DNA from: a virus
Length of the DNA: 37,292 nt
IMG/VR virus record: IMGVR_UViG_3300006947_000033
Span: 1-37,292 of that record
Strand: one strand, 5' to 3'
Shown here: positions 28,689 through 37,181 of the stretch, piece by piece
Layout of the letters: each line of letters begins with the position of its first letter
Numbering within the stretch: the stretch's first letter is position 1
Notes under the pieces: model-generated
The model's database searches: none
What the model saw: only the letters and a program-made list of their open reading frames with translations
Told to the model about the DNA's origin: nothing
Made by a program: the position numbers and the translations under genes

Positions 28689-29657
28689 ATGAAAATCGAT
28701 AGAGCAGTAATTGAGATTGAAGGTGCATGTAACTTCTCATGTACCATGTGTCCACAAGACAAGCGCAACGAACAGGGCGGGCGACACAAAGACTTTCTTC
28801 GTAAGATGAATCTATTGGAGTTTGAGGACTACGTAAGAGATTGCGCACAGCATGGTTTACGTGTAGTTAATCTTGATGGTTCTGGCGAAGCAACAATTCT
28901 ACGAACACTTCCTGAATACATTAAGATTGTTAAGAGATACAATGCTGAGTGCGTTATCTTCTCTAACGGTTTTAAGATGCATGGTCAATTCATGCGCGAC
29001 TGTGTTGATGCAGGACTCGACTTCTTTAGATTCTCGTTCATCGGTTCTAATCCAGAAAAGTATGATGAGTGGATGTATAACACACGCGGATCTAACTATG
29101 AGTTCATTAAGAAGAACATCCGCGAGATGCGCGACTATGTTAAGTCATCGGGTTCTACTTGTACCGTAGCAACATATCATCTTATCACTGACAACGACAA
29201 CTACGAGAACGAACTTGCTGAGTATAAAGCAATCGTTGAAGAGTTAGATGTTAAGACTGAAATCTGGAAGATGCACAACTGGTCAGGCGTATATGAGTTA
29301 GATGTTAATGCTCGAAAGGGTGAAGTTAAAACATGTGGTCGACCATTCTCACCTGATGTTGTGATTCGTGCTGGTGGTTTAGATGGTAACAGAGGTGCAG
29401 TTGCGCCATGTTGTCAAGTATTAGGTCGCGACGAAGAAGCAGTTCTTGGTCATTGTTCTGAGAATACTATCGAAGAGATTTGGGATGGACCTGCTTACAC
29501 CGAGTTAAGAGACAATCATACTACGGGCGACTATCCAGATTACTGTAAGTCGTGTGACTTTTTACTTGACGATCCAGAAGTTTTAGTCTATAGTAACCAT
29601 GAACGTGATCTACACCAGATGTACGGCACTGAATTTAGTCTTGAGGAATTTCGATGA
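28689..29657 (+). CDS. radical SAM/SPASM-type enzyme
   Basis: A 322-aa radical SAM protein. C14-N-F-S-C18-T-M-C21 binds the [4Fe-4S] cluster that cleaves S-adenosylmethionine. D-G-S-G-E-A stands where the GGE motif is expected. C-terminal cysteines (C-G-R-P-F, A-P-C-C-Q, C-K-S-C) resemble a SPASM or twitch domain for auxiliary clusters, usual in peptide- or sugar-modifying enzymes such as moenomycin/aminoglycoside dehydrogenases and RiPP maturases. Substrate unknown; the glycosyltransferase neighbours favour a sugar or a protein side chain. It overlaps the next gene by ATGA. Confidence 0.88.
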   Translation: MKIDRAVIEIEGACNFSCTMCPQDKRNEQGGRHKDFLRKMNLLEFEDYVRDCAQHGLRVVNLDGSGEATILRTLPEYIKIVKRYNAECVIFSNGFKMHGQFMRDCVDAGLDFFRFSFIGSNPEKYDEWMYNTRGSNYEFIKKNIREMRDYVKSSGSTCTVATYHLITDNDNYENELAEYKAIVEELDVKTEIWKMHNWSGVYELDVNARKGEVKTCGRPFSPDVVIRAGGLDGNRGAVAPCCQVLGRDEEAVLGHCSENTIEEIWDGPAYTELRDNHTTGDYPDYCKSCDFLLDDPEVLVYSNHERDLHQMYGTEFSLEEFR

Positions 29658-30235
29658 AACCAGATGTTCATATGATTACTATTACTGGCAATTCTATATC
29701 AGAACACTATCGCGATCTTGTTAAACCGTCATGGGAAGATGCTGGTTGGAAAGTTTTAAACTTCGAAGCGTTAGTTCCTGAGGACTGTGTGAATGTGAAA
29801 ATCTTACCCTTAGGTGATAAACGTCGAGGCGCTAAGATAGTTGGATTTACTGAAACAGAGATAGCAGTTTGGTACAGTCATTACTATGCTTGGATGCTAT
29901 GTCGTAAGTTAGATAAACCTATCATCGTAGCAGAGCATGACATTCTATTAGAACAAGATATTGATCCAGATGTGTTCAATCATCCTATTGCCTGCTTGTC
30001 TCATGTCACACGAAGAAATGGTGATCATGCTAAACTCGCGGGTGGTGCATATTATATTACGCCAGCAGGCGCAAAGAGATTATGTGCAATCAAAGACCAT
30101 AAGAAAGACTCTGTTGATTATAACTCTGATGCTTGGATACATCGTATTTGTGATACTTACGGTAAATGGTTTATGATGACAACTATACAAGTGCAAGACC
30201 AAGAAGTTGGTGTTACAGTTGAGCATAGAAAATGA
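29654..30235 (+). CDS. GT25-like glycosyltransferase (copy 1)
   Basis: A 193-aa protein of the GT25 (LPS/procollagen galactosyltransferase) type. The core motif is W-Y-S-H-Y-Y-A-W-M-L-C followed by P-I-I-V-A-E-H-D-I, where E-H-D replaces the E-D-D nucleotide-sugar/metal motif. A-G-G-A-Y-Y-I-T-P-A-G-A-K-R-L and a later acidic segment (V-D-Y-N-S-D-A-W) also fit. There are four such proteins in this cluster. The acceptor is unknown. Confidence 0.78.
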   Translation: MKPDVHMITITGNSISEHYRDLVKPSWEDAGWKVLNFEALVPEDCVNVKILPLGDKRRGAKIVGFTETEIAVWYSHYYAWMLCRKLDKPIIVAEHDILLEQDIDPDVFNHPIACLSHVTRRNGDHAKLAGGAYYITPAGAKRLCAIKDHKKDSVDYNSDAWIHRICDTYGKWFMMTTIQVQDQEVGVTVEHRK

Positions 30236-31017
30236 AAAGATTAATATATCAAGTAGCAGTAGGCAAACCTTCGAAGTTATATGCAACGTGTATAGAGACA
30301 GTCTCCTTATATTGCGAACGTCATGGTATAGAGCATATCGTACAGACAACTCCTAAACTTAGAATCAAACCCGACATCTTTACCACGGGTCGTAGCACTG
30401 AGTCATACAGTAAACATGGTGGTTTTCTACCTATCTTCGAGAAAGAGAATGCGTTCGATCTCCTCGATTCTTATGACCAGATTGCTATAGTTGATGCTGA
30501 CATATTCATACGTGAAGACGCTCCTAATATCTTCGATGATTTCGGAACAGATCGTGCGTTCGGTGCAGTCATTGAGCGAGAGATGCCTATCACTAGAGAG
30601 TATCAGAACAAGATACAAAACTACTCTAATATGCAGTACGCTGGATTACACACACCTCAAGTTGACTTCAAACCTAACAGATTAGGATTCGAGTTCGCTA
30701 ACATGGGTCTAATTCTACTGAACAGTAAGTTGTTTAAACCTTATCTTAAAGGACAGACAGCAAAACAGTTTCTAAATCGTATTGAGTTTAAACCATTCGT
30801 TGATGGTGTCAATGCTTGGAAATGGTCTACAGATCAGACTCTATTGAACTATTTCATAAAAAAAGAGAAGGTTTCGTTTAAATCGCTTGACTTTAGATGG
30901 AATGGTCTGTATACTGTAAATACAAAGATAACTGAATGCTACTTCGTTCACTTCTTTCTGAAAGATAAACTGCCGAATGGTGGTGAGAATGTAAGCGAGT
31001 TAATAGGAAACATATGA
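30232..31017 (+). CDS. GT8-like GT-A glycosyltransferase
   Basis: A 261-aa protein with a GT-A fold signature. An N-terminal strand (RLIYQVAVG) is followed by a helix and the metal-binding Q-I-A-I-V-D-A-D-I-F motif (DxD, about 82-91), then F-E-F-A-N-M-G-L-I-L-L-N and W-S-T-D-Q-T-L-L-N, the typical D-Q motif. The C terminus has a Y-F-V-H-F-F-L-K-D-K motif with the late His. It should transfer a sugar from a nucleotide sugar. Overlaps on both sides show it is part of one operon. Confidence 0.78.
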   Translation: MKRLIYQVAVGKPSKLYATCIETVSLYCERHGIEHIVQTTPKLRIKPDIFTTGRSTESYSKHGGFLPIFEKENAFDLLDSYDQIAIVDADIFIREDAPNIFDDFGTDRAFGAVIEREMPITREYQNKIQNYSNMQYAGLHTPQVDFKPNRLGFEFANMGLILLNSKLFKPYLKGQTAKQFLNRIEFKPFVDGVNAWKWSTDQTLLNYFIKKEKVSFKSLDFRWNGLYTVNTKITECYFVHFFLKDKLPNGGENVSELIGNI

Positions 31018-32117
31018 AGTCATACGAAGATAAAACCCAGAAGTACAGTACGTGGGGAGATAAACTTCTCCAACACGCTGACCTTCTGGCGTCCATACAG
31101 ATAGAAGATAAGTTTAAACCAGTTACAGTTCAACTGTCGCTATGTGAGATGTGTGACAGTGATTGTCCGTTCTGCTCTGTTGCGGCACGACCTCTGAAGA
31201 GTTACATCCCATGGGAGCAAGTGAAACAACTTCTGCTTGACTTTAAAGATTTGGGTGCTAAGAGTATCGAGATTACAGGTGGTGGTAATCCAATGCTGTA
31301 TCGCGATAAAGAGACCAAGAAGAATATTAACGATGTGATTAAGTTCTGCAACGAATGTGGATTCGATGTTGGTATTATTACTAACACAGAGAAACTTGAA
31401 CGTCATCTTAATCCCGAAGTATATCCAATGATTAACTGGATTCGTATCTCACTGATTAAGTTAGATGAGCGAACTGCACCAGAGAAGTATGATTTCGGAT
31501 CATTCCCTCACAGCAAGTTGGGATTCAGTTACATAATCTACGATAGCACAGGCGATGGACCTGATGTATTATCTCGCACGAACAAACCTTATCAAGGCAC
31601 TACAGTAGAAAGCATCGAACGTATTGCTAAACTGATTGAGTTGAACCCTGGTGTTAAGTTCTGTCGTATTGCAGGCAACTGTTTATTGTCAGGACACAAC
31701 ACAGAGATACGTGGTAGATTCGGTGCTATCATTGATGCGCTTGACAAACACGACAAGTTCTTTATCAAAGAGATATGGGATCAAGATAAACCATTCTCTG
31801 ACGGTTGTTACGTAGGACTAGTTCGACCATACATTGCACCACACCCTGACGGTGGCACATATCAAGTTTATATTTGCACAAGTCATGTACTAGAGAATCG
31901 AATCTATGATTTGGACTATTCTCTTGGTGATATTAAAGATATCAAAGCAATATGGAACAAGGCGAATCTACTGTACGCAAAGACAGGCAACCCGTATGAA
32001 GTACGTGGTAACTGTGGTGATGACTGGGACAAGTCATGCGTGAAGTGCTTCTACTATAACAATAACAAACTACTACATACAGTAGCGCAACCAATGGAAG
32101 ACCCTAACTTTCCGTGA
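31014..32117 (+). CDS. second radical SAM enzyme
   Basis: A 367-aa radical SAM protein with C47-D-S-D-C51-P-F-C54 and an extra C44. E-I-T-G-G-G-N-P is the SAM-binding glycine motif. Later parts include D-G-C-Y-V-G-L-V-R-P-Y-I-A-P-H-P-D-G-G and C-V-K-C, suggesting a C-terminal auxiliary cluster. It differs strongly from the radical SAM at 28689, so the two likely perform separate steps. ATGA overlap with the GT8-like gene. Reaction unknown. Confidence 0.86.
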   Translation: MKSYEDKTQKYSTWGDKLLQHADLLASIQIEDKFKPVTVQLSLCEMCDSDCPFCSVAARPLKSYIPWEQVKQLLLDFKDLGAKSIEITGGGNPMLYRDKETKKNINDVIKFCNECGFDVGIITNTEKLERHLNPEVYPMINWIRISLIKLDERTAPEKYDFGSFPHSKLGFSYIIYDSTGDGPDVLSRTNKPYQGTTVESIERIAKLIELNPGVKFCRIAGNCLLSGHNTEIRGRFGAIIDALDKHDKFFIKEIWDQDKPFSDGCYVGLVRPYIAPHPDGGTYQVYICTSHVLENRIYDLDYSLGDIKDIKAIWNKANLLYAKTGNPYEVRGNCGDDWDKSCVKCFYYNNNKLLHTVAQPMEDPNFP

Positions 32118-32131
32118 GACATGAAACAGGG

Positions 32132-32260
32132 ATGTTCATTTTGCGAATGATGTTGATTGTCTGGTTATCGATAAGTGTTGATGGCGAAGATGATCTTTAC
32201 GGAGTACTCTCCTCAATAAGAAGACTCCAAGAGTGTAAGAAACTAGTAACTATACAATAG
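32132..32260 (+). CDS. very small protein with hydrophobic N terminus (tentative)
   Basis: A 42-aa reading frame filling the gap between the radical SAM and methyltransferase genes. It begins MFILRMMLIVWLSISVDGE: a short basic-hydrophobic segment like a signal or membrane anchor, followed by DLYGVLSSIRRLQECKK. Alternative starts are the tandem ATGs at 32147/32150. No ribosome-binding site is strong. It may be a small membrane peptide or chance. Confidence 0.4.
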   Translation: MFILRMMLIVWLSISVDGEDDLYGVLSSIRRLQECKKLVTIQ

Positions 32261-32268
32261 GTGATGAT

Positions 32269-32853
32269 GTGGCATTTGACAAGACGTACTACGAAACAAA
32301 CAACTATACGAACTATCTCGAAAGAGGTGATCGTTATCAACAAACTGCCGCAGAGTTGCTGGCACACTTAAAGACCATGAACTTAGATCATGGACCCTTT
32401 CTCGACTTCGGTTGTGCTGTAGGGTTTCTACTTCAGGGTCTAAAGAATCTAAGACCTGATGAGGAGATGTACGGTGTTGACATCTCTGAATATGCTCGTG
32501 AAGTATGTAAGGAGAAAGAACTCACTGCATTAGCAGAAGTGGAATTCGCTAAGAGTCACGGTGTTGTATTTGCTATGGATGTATTCGAGCATATGCCTAT
32601 CGATCAACTCGACCTATTCTTCAATCTTATTAAAGCAGAAACTATCGTATTTCGTATGCCGGTACCTGCCGCCGAAGGCGAAGATTACTACCTTGATGTA
32701 TCTCGTGCTGATCCTACACATCTTATTAAGTGGACTAAGGACGAGTGGAGAGAATTCTTTGTAGAGAATAACTATATTCCTCTTGACTTAAACCTCTCAA
32801 CGGTGTATAATAGTACTGGAGTCTACACTGGATTAGCGATTAGAGTTAAATAA
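32269..32853 (+). CDS. class I SAM-dependent methyltransferase
   Basis: A 194-aa protein with GTG start behind an AGGTGAT ribosome-binding site. Motif I is F-L-D46-F-G-C-A-V-G; the acidic strand 2 follows in M-Y-G-V-D-I-S; V-F-A-M-D-V-F-E-H-M-P is the post-motif typical of Methyltransf_11/23-type enzymes acting on small molecules or sugars. Position within the glycosyltransferase cluster suggests O- or N-methylation of a sugar. It overlaps the next gene by TAATG. Confidence 0.82.
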   Translation: MAFDKTYYETNNYTNYLERGDRYQQTAAELLAHLKTMNLDHGPFLDFGCAVGFLLQGLKNLRPDEEMYGVDISEYAREVCKEKELTALAEVEFAKSHGVVFAMDVFEHMPIDQLDLFFNLIKAETIVFRMPVPAAEGEDYYLDVSRADPTHLIKWTKDEWREFFVENNYIPLDLNLSTVYNSTGVYTGLAIRVK

Positions 32854-33395
32854 TGTACAACGCATTTAAAATAGAAAGAATCTTTACCAACGATGATATA
32901 TATCATTTGAGACATCTATTCCATTCCTGTGAAGAGAGTTTAGCACATCAAGATTATAATCTCTATGATGTTGATAAACGTATTATTCCAAACTCTGCTA
33001 CACATCCTCTGTTACAAAAACTAAATGAGTATATGGACTTAACTCCTATGTCTCATTATTTTGTTAAGTATACACCAGAAGCATTCACTAGTCTGCATAC
33101 AGATGATGACGGCGTAGTAAAGTTGACTGTCGTAACATTGCTTGAGGATATGGATCTAGTAGGTGGTGAAACACTGGTGCTTGATCGTTATGTTAAAAGT
33201 GCTAGACCTAAACATAAGTATGCAAAACGTGGTAAGATGGGAGAAGCACCAATTGGTACGTCACTCATTCCTATTATCGCTAGAATGACCCTGGGTGACT
33301 CGATCATCTATGACAATGCAATTAAGCATGGCGTTTGTCAAGTTGAGAAGGGTTATAGATTAGTATTAGTTAGTTGGTATAAAGAACATGATTAA
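32853..33395 (+). CDS. 2-oxoglutarate/Fe(II)-dependent oxygenase (prolyl-hydroxylase-like)
   Basis: A 180-aa protein. The iron triad is H82-T-D84 and H159 (I-K-H-G-V), and R169 (G-Y-R-L-V-L-V-S-W-Y) should bind 2-oxoglutarate; G-G-E-T-L-V-L (about 104-110) is the usual middle strand. Length and motif spacing fit the single-domain P4H-like oxygenases common in marine T4-like phages. It hydroxylates either a protein side chain or a small molecule. Its place beside GT25 enzymes is notable because hydroxylation makes a site for glycosylation. Confidence 0.86.
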   Translation: MYNAFKIERIFTNDDIYHLRHLFHSCEESLAHQDYNLYDVDKRIIPNSATHPLLQKLNEYMDLTPMSHYFVKYTPEAFTSLHTDDDGVVKLTVVTLLEDMDLVGGETLVLDRYVKSARPKHKYAKRGKMGEAPIGTSLIPIIARMTLGDSIIYDNAIKHGVCQVEKGYRLVLVSWYKEHD

Positions 33396-33867
33396 GATTG
33401 CACACCGTGGTAATGTAAGTGGACCTAATCCTGGTCGCGAGAACACATCTAAGTATGTTGATGAAGCAATTGTATTAGGATATATCGCTGAAGTGGATAT
33501 ATGGAAAGTCGGTGATAGATTATATATGACACATGAATGCAAGTTGAACGATAGAACTGAAATCAACATTGAATGGTTAAAGTCACGAAAGAATGAACTT
33601 GTTATACACTGTAAAGATATTATTGCATTACAGTTTTTCTCGTGTTCACTTGAAGACTGGCACTTCTATTATCACGAGAGTGACGCATATACTCTAACAA
33701 GTGCTAATTGGATTTGGGCATTTCCCGGGAGTCCTGTTCACCCATATAAACCTAAAGACATTTACAATTCTGCTGATTGTGTTTCTATATGCAACTTACC
33801 AGAACTGAGTGACCAAGATGTATCTCTGTTTGCTGGTGTATGTTCTGATTACATAGAGAACTATTAA
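33388..33867 (+). CDS. GDPD-like phosphodiesterase, short form
   Basis: A 159-aa protein related to glycerophosphodiester phosphodiesterases. Motif one is I-A-H6-R7-G-N with E18-N-T, followed by E35-V-D37-I and H49 in Y-M-T-H-E, the residues that bind metal and phosphate in the family. The usual GDPD length is about 250 residues, so this is a compact or C-terminally altered version; P-G-S-P-V-H-P replaces typical late motifs. It may remove or exchange a phosphodiester-linked substituent, or be a non-catalytic relative. Confidence 0.68.
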   Translation: MIKIAHRGNVSGPNPGRENTSKYVDEAIVLGYIAEVDIWKVGDRLYMTHECKLNDRTEINIEWLKSRKNELVIHCKDIIALQFFSCSLEDWHFYYHESDAYTLTSANWIWAFPGSPVHPYKPKDIYNSADCVSICNLPELSDQDVSLFAGVCSDYIENY

Positions 33868-34571
33868 TGAAAGTCTATTGTATTTACACAGAGAAAGATC
33901 CTCGATCTAAGCAGGGATTGCAAAGGTGTAAAGATTCTGCTAAGAAGCACGACATCGATCTTATATCATATCCCTGCATACACTTCTCTGACTTAAAAGA
34001 AGTTTGGAAAGAGCATGACATCAAAGCAAAGTATAAACCAATCCCAGGACAACAGACGTACTTTCCCGAGAAGTTAGCACCACAGACTAGGGTAGCAAAC
34101 GGCACTACTCATTATATGTTGTATAAGAAGTGTGTCGAATTGAACGAACCTATTGCTATACTAGAACACGATTCATTTTTTGTCGCACCTCTTCCTACAG
34201 ATTTACCTCCTAACATAGATGAGGCGATTATTCAAATATCATCACATTCTGCGATGCAACTTACTCCTACTATGTTGAAGGGTTGTGGTCGTGCTAATAA
34301 GATGAGAAAATATGGTACGACACAAAAACCATATCGCGACTGGACTGGAGAGCGAGGTGTTATATCTCATCCTCTATCAGGCACAAACGGCACTAGTGGT
34401 TACATAATAGGTCCCGTGGCAGCACAGCGAATGATTGACTATATAAATGTAGAAGGTATAGGATTTGCTGATAGATTACGTGAAGATCATATTGGCGAAG
34501 GAAATATTCACTTACAAGTTCCGCAGAGCGTACTCTGTCCGAACGATATTAAATCAGCGAGACTGACATGA
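33867..34571 (+). CDS. GT25-like glycosyltransferase (copy 2)
   Basis: A 234-aa protein with the GT25 core: H-Y-M-L-Y-K-K-C-V-E-L-N-E-P-I-A-I-L-E-H-D-S, again with E-H-D in place of E-D-D. Later G-T-S-G-Y-I-I-G-P-V-A-A-Q-R-M-I-D-Y and a D-H motif match copies at 29654, 35187 and 35882. It shares one base with the GDPD-like gene upstream and overlaps the methyltransferase downstream. Specificity unknown. Confidence 0.78.
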   Translation: MKVYCIYTEKDPRSKQGLQRCKDSAKKHDIDLISYPCIHFSDLKEVWKEHDIKAKYKPIPGQQTYFPEKLAPQTRVANGTTHYMLYKKCVELNEPIAILEHDSFFVAPLPTDLPPNIDEAIIQISSHSAMQLTPTMLKGCGRANKMRKYGTTQKPYRDWTGERGVISHPLSGTNGTSGYIIGPVAAQRMIDYINVEGIGFADRLREDHIGEGNIHLQVPQSVLCPNDIKSARLT

Positions 34572-35194
34572 ACATGAAAGACATCTTTTTAAAGAACGGC
34601 AGTGATAAAGGCGTTACTGGTAAATACCCACACCACTATCACACAGTGTATGAGTCAGTATTCGAATCGCGTCGGAACGAACCTATTAAGATATTAGAGG
34701 TAGGTATTTGGAAAGGAACGAGTCATCAATCATGGTTAGATTACTTTCCCAATGCAGAAGTCTATGGCATTGACATATTTACTCGTGTACAACCCGAAGA
34801 CGTTCCTGCACTACAGGACGATCGGTGCCACTACATCAAAGCAGACAGTACAGATCCTAGAATACAAGGTCATATTGAAGCGGCATGGGGCAAAGATATT
34901 ACGTTTGACTTTATCATTGATGATGGTTTACATACACCCAGTGCAAACAAAAAGACTTTCGAGAACCTATGGGAGTATACAGCAAAGGGCGGCAGTTTCT
35001 TAATTGAAGATGTTTGGCCGATCAACAAGATGACTTTCGATGAAGCGAGGAATCCTTGGTTACAGAAAGCAGTATACAGTCCAGTATTCTATGACATGTT
35101 CCTCGAGGCATTGCCCGAAGGATACGTAGAATACGATTGTCGATATACGAGCGGTGTTCCTGATAGTTATATTATAGAGATAAAAAATGATTGA
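34568..35194 (+). CDS. class I SAM methyltransferase, MycE/TylE-like type
   Basis: A 208-aa protein. G-S-D-K-G and H-H-Y-H-T-V-Y-E near the N terminus, then I-L-E44-V-G-I-W-K-G50 (motif I), V-Y-G-I-D-I, and D-F-I-I-D-D-G-L-H with G-G-S-F-L-I-E-D-V resemble the sugar O-methyltransferases of macrolide pathways (MycE/TylE type), which use a D-D metal site. A sugar hydroxyl is thus a likely acceptor. ATGA overlap with the GT25 gene upstream. Confidence 0.8.
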   Translation: MNMKDIFLKNGSDKGVTGKYPHHYHTVYESVFESRRNEPIKILEVGIWKGTSHQSWLDYFPNAEVYGIDIFTRVQPEDVPALQDDRCHYIKADSTDPRIQGHIEAAWGKDITFDFIIDDGLHTPSANKKTFENLWEYTAKGGSFLIEDVWPINKMTFDEARNPWLQKAVYSPVFYDMFLEALPEGYVEYDCRYTSGVPDSYIIEIKND

Positions 35195-35885
35195 AGGTTA
35201 CGTAATAACACTGAGTGATAATCCTACATCTTGGCATTCAAGCGATAGACTCATTGCTAGTTCAGAGAAAGTAGAGAACGAGTTTACGATTCATAAGACT
35301 CAAGCAATCACGCCTGATCGTGTGACAACATTGATGAAACAGCATCGACTTCATTGGAACTACCCTTGGCAAGGATCACAACTTGATTTGCAGTCTGGTC
35401 TTACGAAGTCTGCTTATCAAACTGTTGATCCCAATAAGAGAATCGCTTGCTTTCTGTCACACTATCTGCTATGGAAAAAGTGTGTAAGTGAGAAGAAAGA
35501 CATAATGATATTCGAGCATGATGCATATTTTACAAGTAAGTTAGAATATAGTTTGCTATTTCAATCACCTTATGATATAATAGGACTTAATGATCCAATG
35601 GGAGCAACTAGACGCGCCCAACTATATCATGAAAGTGTAAGCAAGAGACGCGGAGTTAGTCCAGCACCTAAGATAGATAGCATTGAGATTCCACAAGGCA
35701 TAGCAGGAAACTCTGCATACTTCATTAAACCTGAAGGCGCACAGAAACTAATAAACTTAGTGAACGAATACGGTGCTTGGCCAAACGATGCTATTATGTG
35801 TAAACAATTAATACCTCGCAAACTGGGACAATTGTTTCCTTATGTAACTAAAGTACAAGGTATCGAATCGACGACCTCAATATGA
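35187..35885 (+). CDS. GT25-like glycosyltransferase (copy 3)
   Basis: A 232-aa protein. G-Y-V-I-T-L-S-D-N starts the Rossmann-like half; R-I-A-C-F-L-S-H-Y-L-L-W-K-K-C and D-I-M-I-F-E-H-D-A are the GT25 signatures. N-S-A-Y-F-I-K-P-E-G-A-Q-K-L precedes a W-P-N-D-A acidic motif. The insertion between residues 50 and 80 (WNYPWQGSQLDLQSGL) differs from the other copies. It overlaps both neighbours by a few bases. Confidence 0.8.
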   Translation: MIEGYVITLSDNPTSWHSSDRLIASSEKVENEFTIHKTQAITPDRVTTLMKQHRLHWNYPWQGSQLDLQSGLTKSAYQTVDPNKRIACFLSHYLLWKKCVSEKKDIMIFEHDAYFTSKLEYSLLFQSPYDIIGLNDPMGATRRAQLYHESVSKRRGVSPAPKIDSIEIPQGIAGNSAYFIKPEGAQKLINLVNEYGAWPNDAIMCKQLIPRKLGQLFPYVTKVQGIESTTSI

Positions 35886-36532
35886 AATCATTTGTAATTA
35901 CAATAAAATCTTTACCTGAGTCTGTTGCAGTAGCAGAGCGAATGATAGCATCGGCACCTGAGTATGATGTTCAGATGTTCAATGCTATTACTCCTAAGGA
36001 TGATCCATATAAACTATTTGATTATTATGGATTGCCTCTGCATGGATTTAGAGAAGAGGGATCAGTAAAACTTAACTGTATGTCTGCATTCTTATCACAC
36101 TACACATTATGGAAAATGTGTGTGAAAGATAATGTCGAGTACCAAATATTCGAGCATGACGCTGTAGCAGTTATGCCTATTCCTAGAGTGATCAAATATA
36201 CGGGTTGTGTCAATATTGGTGCACCTAGTTATGGCAGGCAAGCGCAGTGTGGTCAGATGGGTGTTAATCCTTTGACAACTAAGACTTACTTTCCTGGCGC
36301 ACATGGTTATCGACTCAAACCTGATGCGGCAAAGGCATTTATTCAAGGTGCTTATGACTATGCCAGACCAACAGATGTATTTCTAAACATTGCAATCTTT
36401 CCTTGGTTAGAAGAGTTCTATCCACATCCTGTGGTTGCAAGAGATACATTTACTACTATTCAAAAAGAAGGTGGGTGTGTAGCAAAGCATAATTATGATG
36501 CTAACAAATATCGGATAATAAGTAATGTCTAA
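35882..36532 (+). CDS. GT25-like glycosyltransferase (copy 4)
   Basis: A 216-aa protein most like the copy at 35187. S-F-V-I-T-I-K-S-L-P starts the first strand; L-N-C-M-S-A-F-L-S-H-Y-T-L-W-K-M-C and Y-Q-I-F-E-H-D-A are the GT25 core; H-G-Y-R-L-K-P-D-A-A-K-A-F and R-P-T-D-V follow. The adjacent copies 3 and 4 probably arose by tandem duplication. Substrate unknown. Confidence 0.8.
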   Translation: MKSFVITIKSLPESVAVAERMIASAPEYDVQMFNAITPKDDPYKLFDYYGLPLHGFREEGSVKLNCMSAFLSHYTLWKMCVKDNVEYQIFEHDAVAVMPIPRVIKYTGCVNIGAPSYGRQAQCGQMGVNPLTTKTYFPGAHGYRLKPDAAKAFIQGAYDYARPTDVFLNIAIFPWLEEFYPHPVVARDTFTTIQKEGGCVAKHNYDANKYRIISNV

Positions 36533-37181
36533 TACAAGCAGGTGCTTTATTACTGGGTGTGATTCTAATACAGAATGGATGCTCCCTTGGTTTATTAAGC
36601 ACTACACTAAGCACAACAAAACACCTATTGTCTTTATGGACTTTGGTGTATCTCGTGAAATGAAAGGATGGTTACAGGCAGATAATATATTTGCTGACTA
36701 CATAACAATGGAGAAACAGAAAGTTGGTGGTTGGTTCTATAAACCACAAGCATTACTTGCATCTCCTTGTGAAGAGACTTGCTGGATTGACACAGACATT
36801 CATGTACTAGGCGATCTATCGGGTGTCTGGGATCATGTTGAAGATAATAAACTAGGCATGGTAGAAGACAAACCTTGGAGCGCACGAAGAGGTGAAGTAT
36901 GGCACAACTCTGGTGTTGTTGCAATGAAGGGCAAACCTAATATACTTCGCAAGTGGGCAGATGAATGTCGAAAGAATCCTAAAGTAGGAGACCAAGAAGT
37001 ACTTCACTCGATGATGCTTACTCCCATTTCACGTATGACACATATCAATAGTGTGCCTAATATATACAACTGGTTACGTATACAATTACTTGATGGTCAA
37101 GACAACCCTAACAAACTTGCTATGCACTGGACAGGTGCAAAGGGCAAAGAACAGATAAAGAAGATAATGTATAATGAGTAA
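36525..37181 (+). CDS. GT-A glycosyltransferase with DxD motif
   Basis: A 218-aa protein. An N-terminal C-F-I-T-G-C-D strand and helix lead to T-C-W-I-D-T-D-I-H-V-L, the metal-binding DxD motif (about 86-96). W-H-N-S-G-V-V-A-M-K and G-D-Q-E-V-L-H are the later GT8-like motifs. A-M-H-W-T-G near the C terminus supplies the late His. It is distinct from the GT8-like protein at 30232. It overlaps both neighbours. Confidence 0.76.
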   Translation: MSNTSRCFITGCDSNTEWMLPWFIKHYTKHNKTPIVFMDFGVSREMKGWLQADNIFADYITMEKQKVGGWFYKPQALLASPCEETCWIDTDIHVLGDLSGVWDHVEDNKLGMVEDKPWSARRGEVWHNSGVVAMKGKPNILRKWADECRKNPKVGDQEVLHSMMLTPISRMTHINSVPNIYNWLRIQLLDGQDNPNKLAMHWTGAKGKEQIKKIMYNE

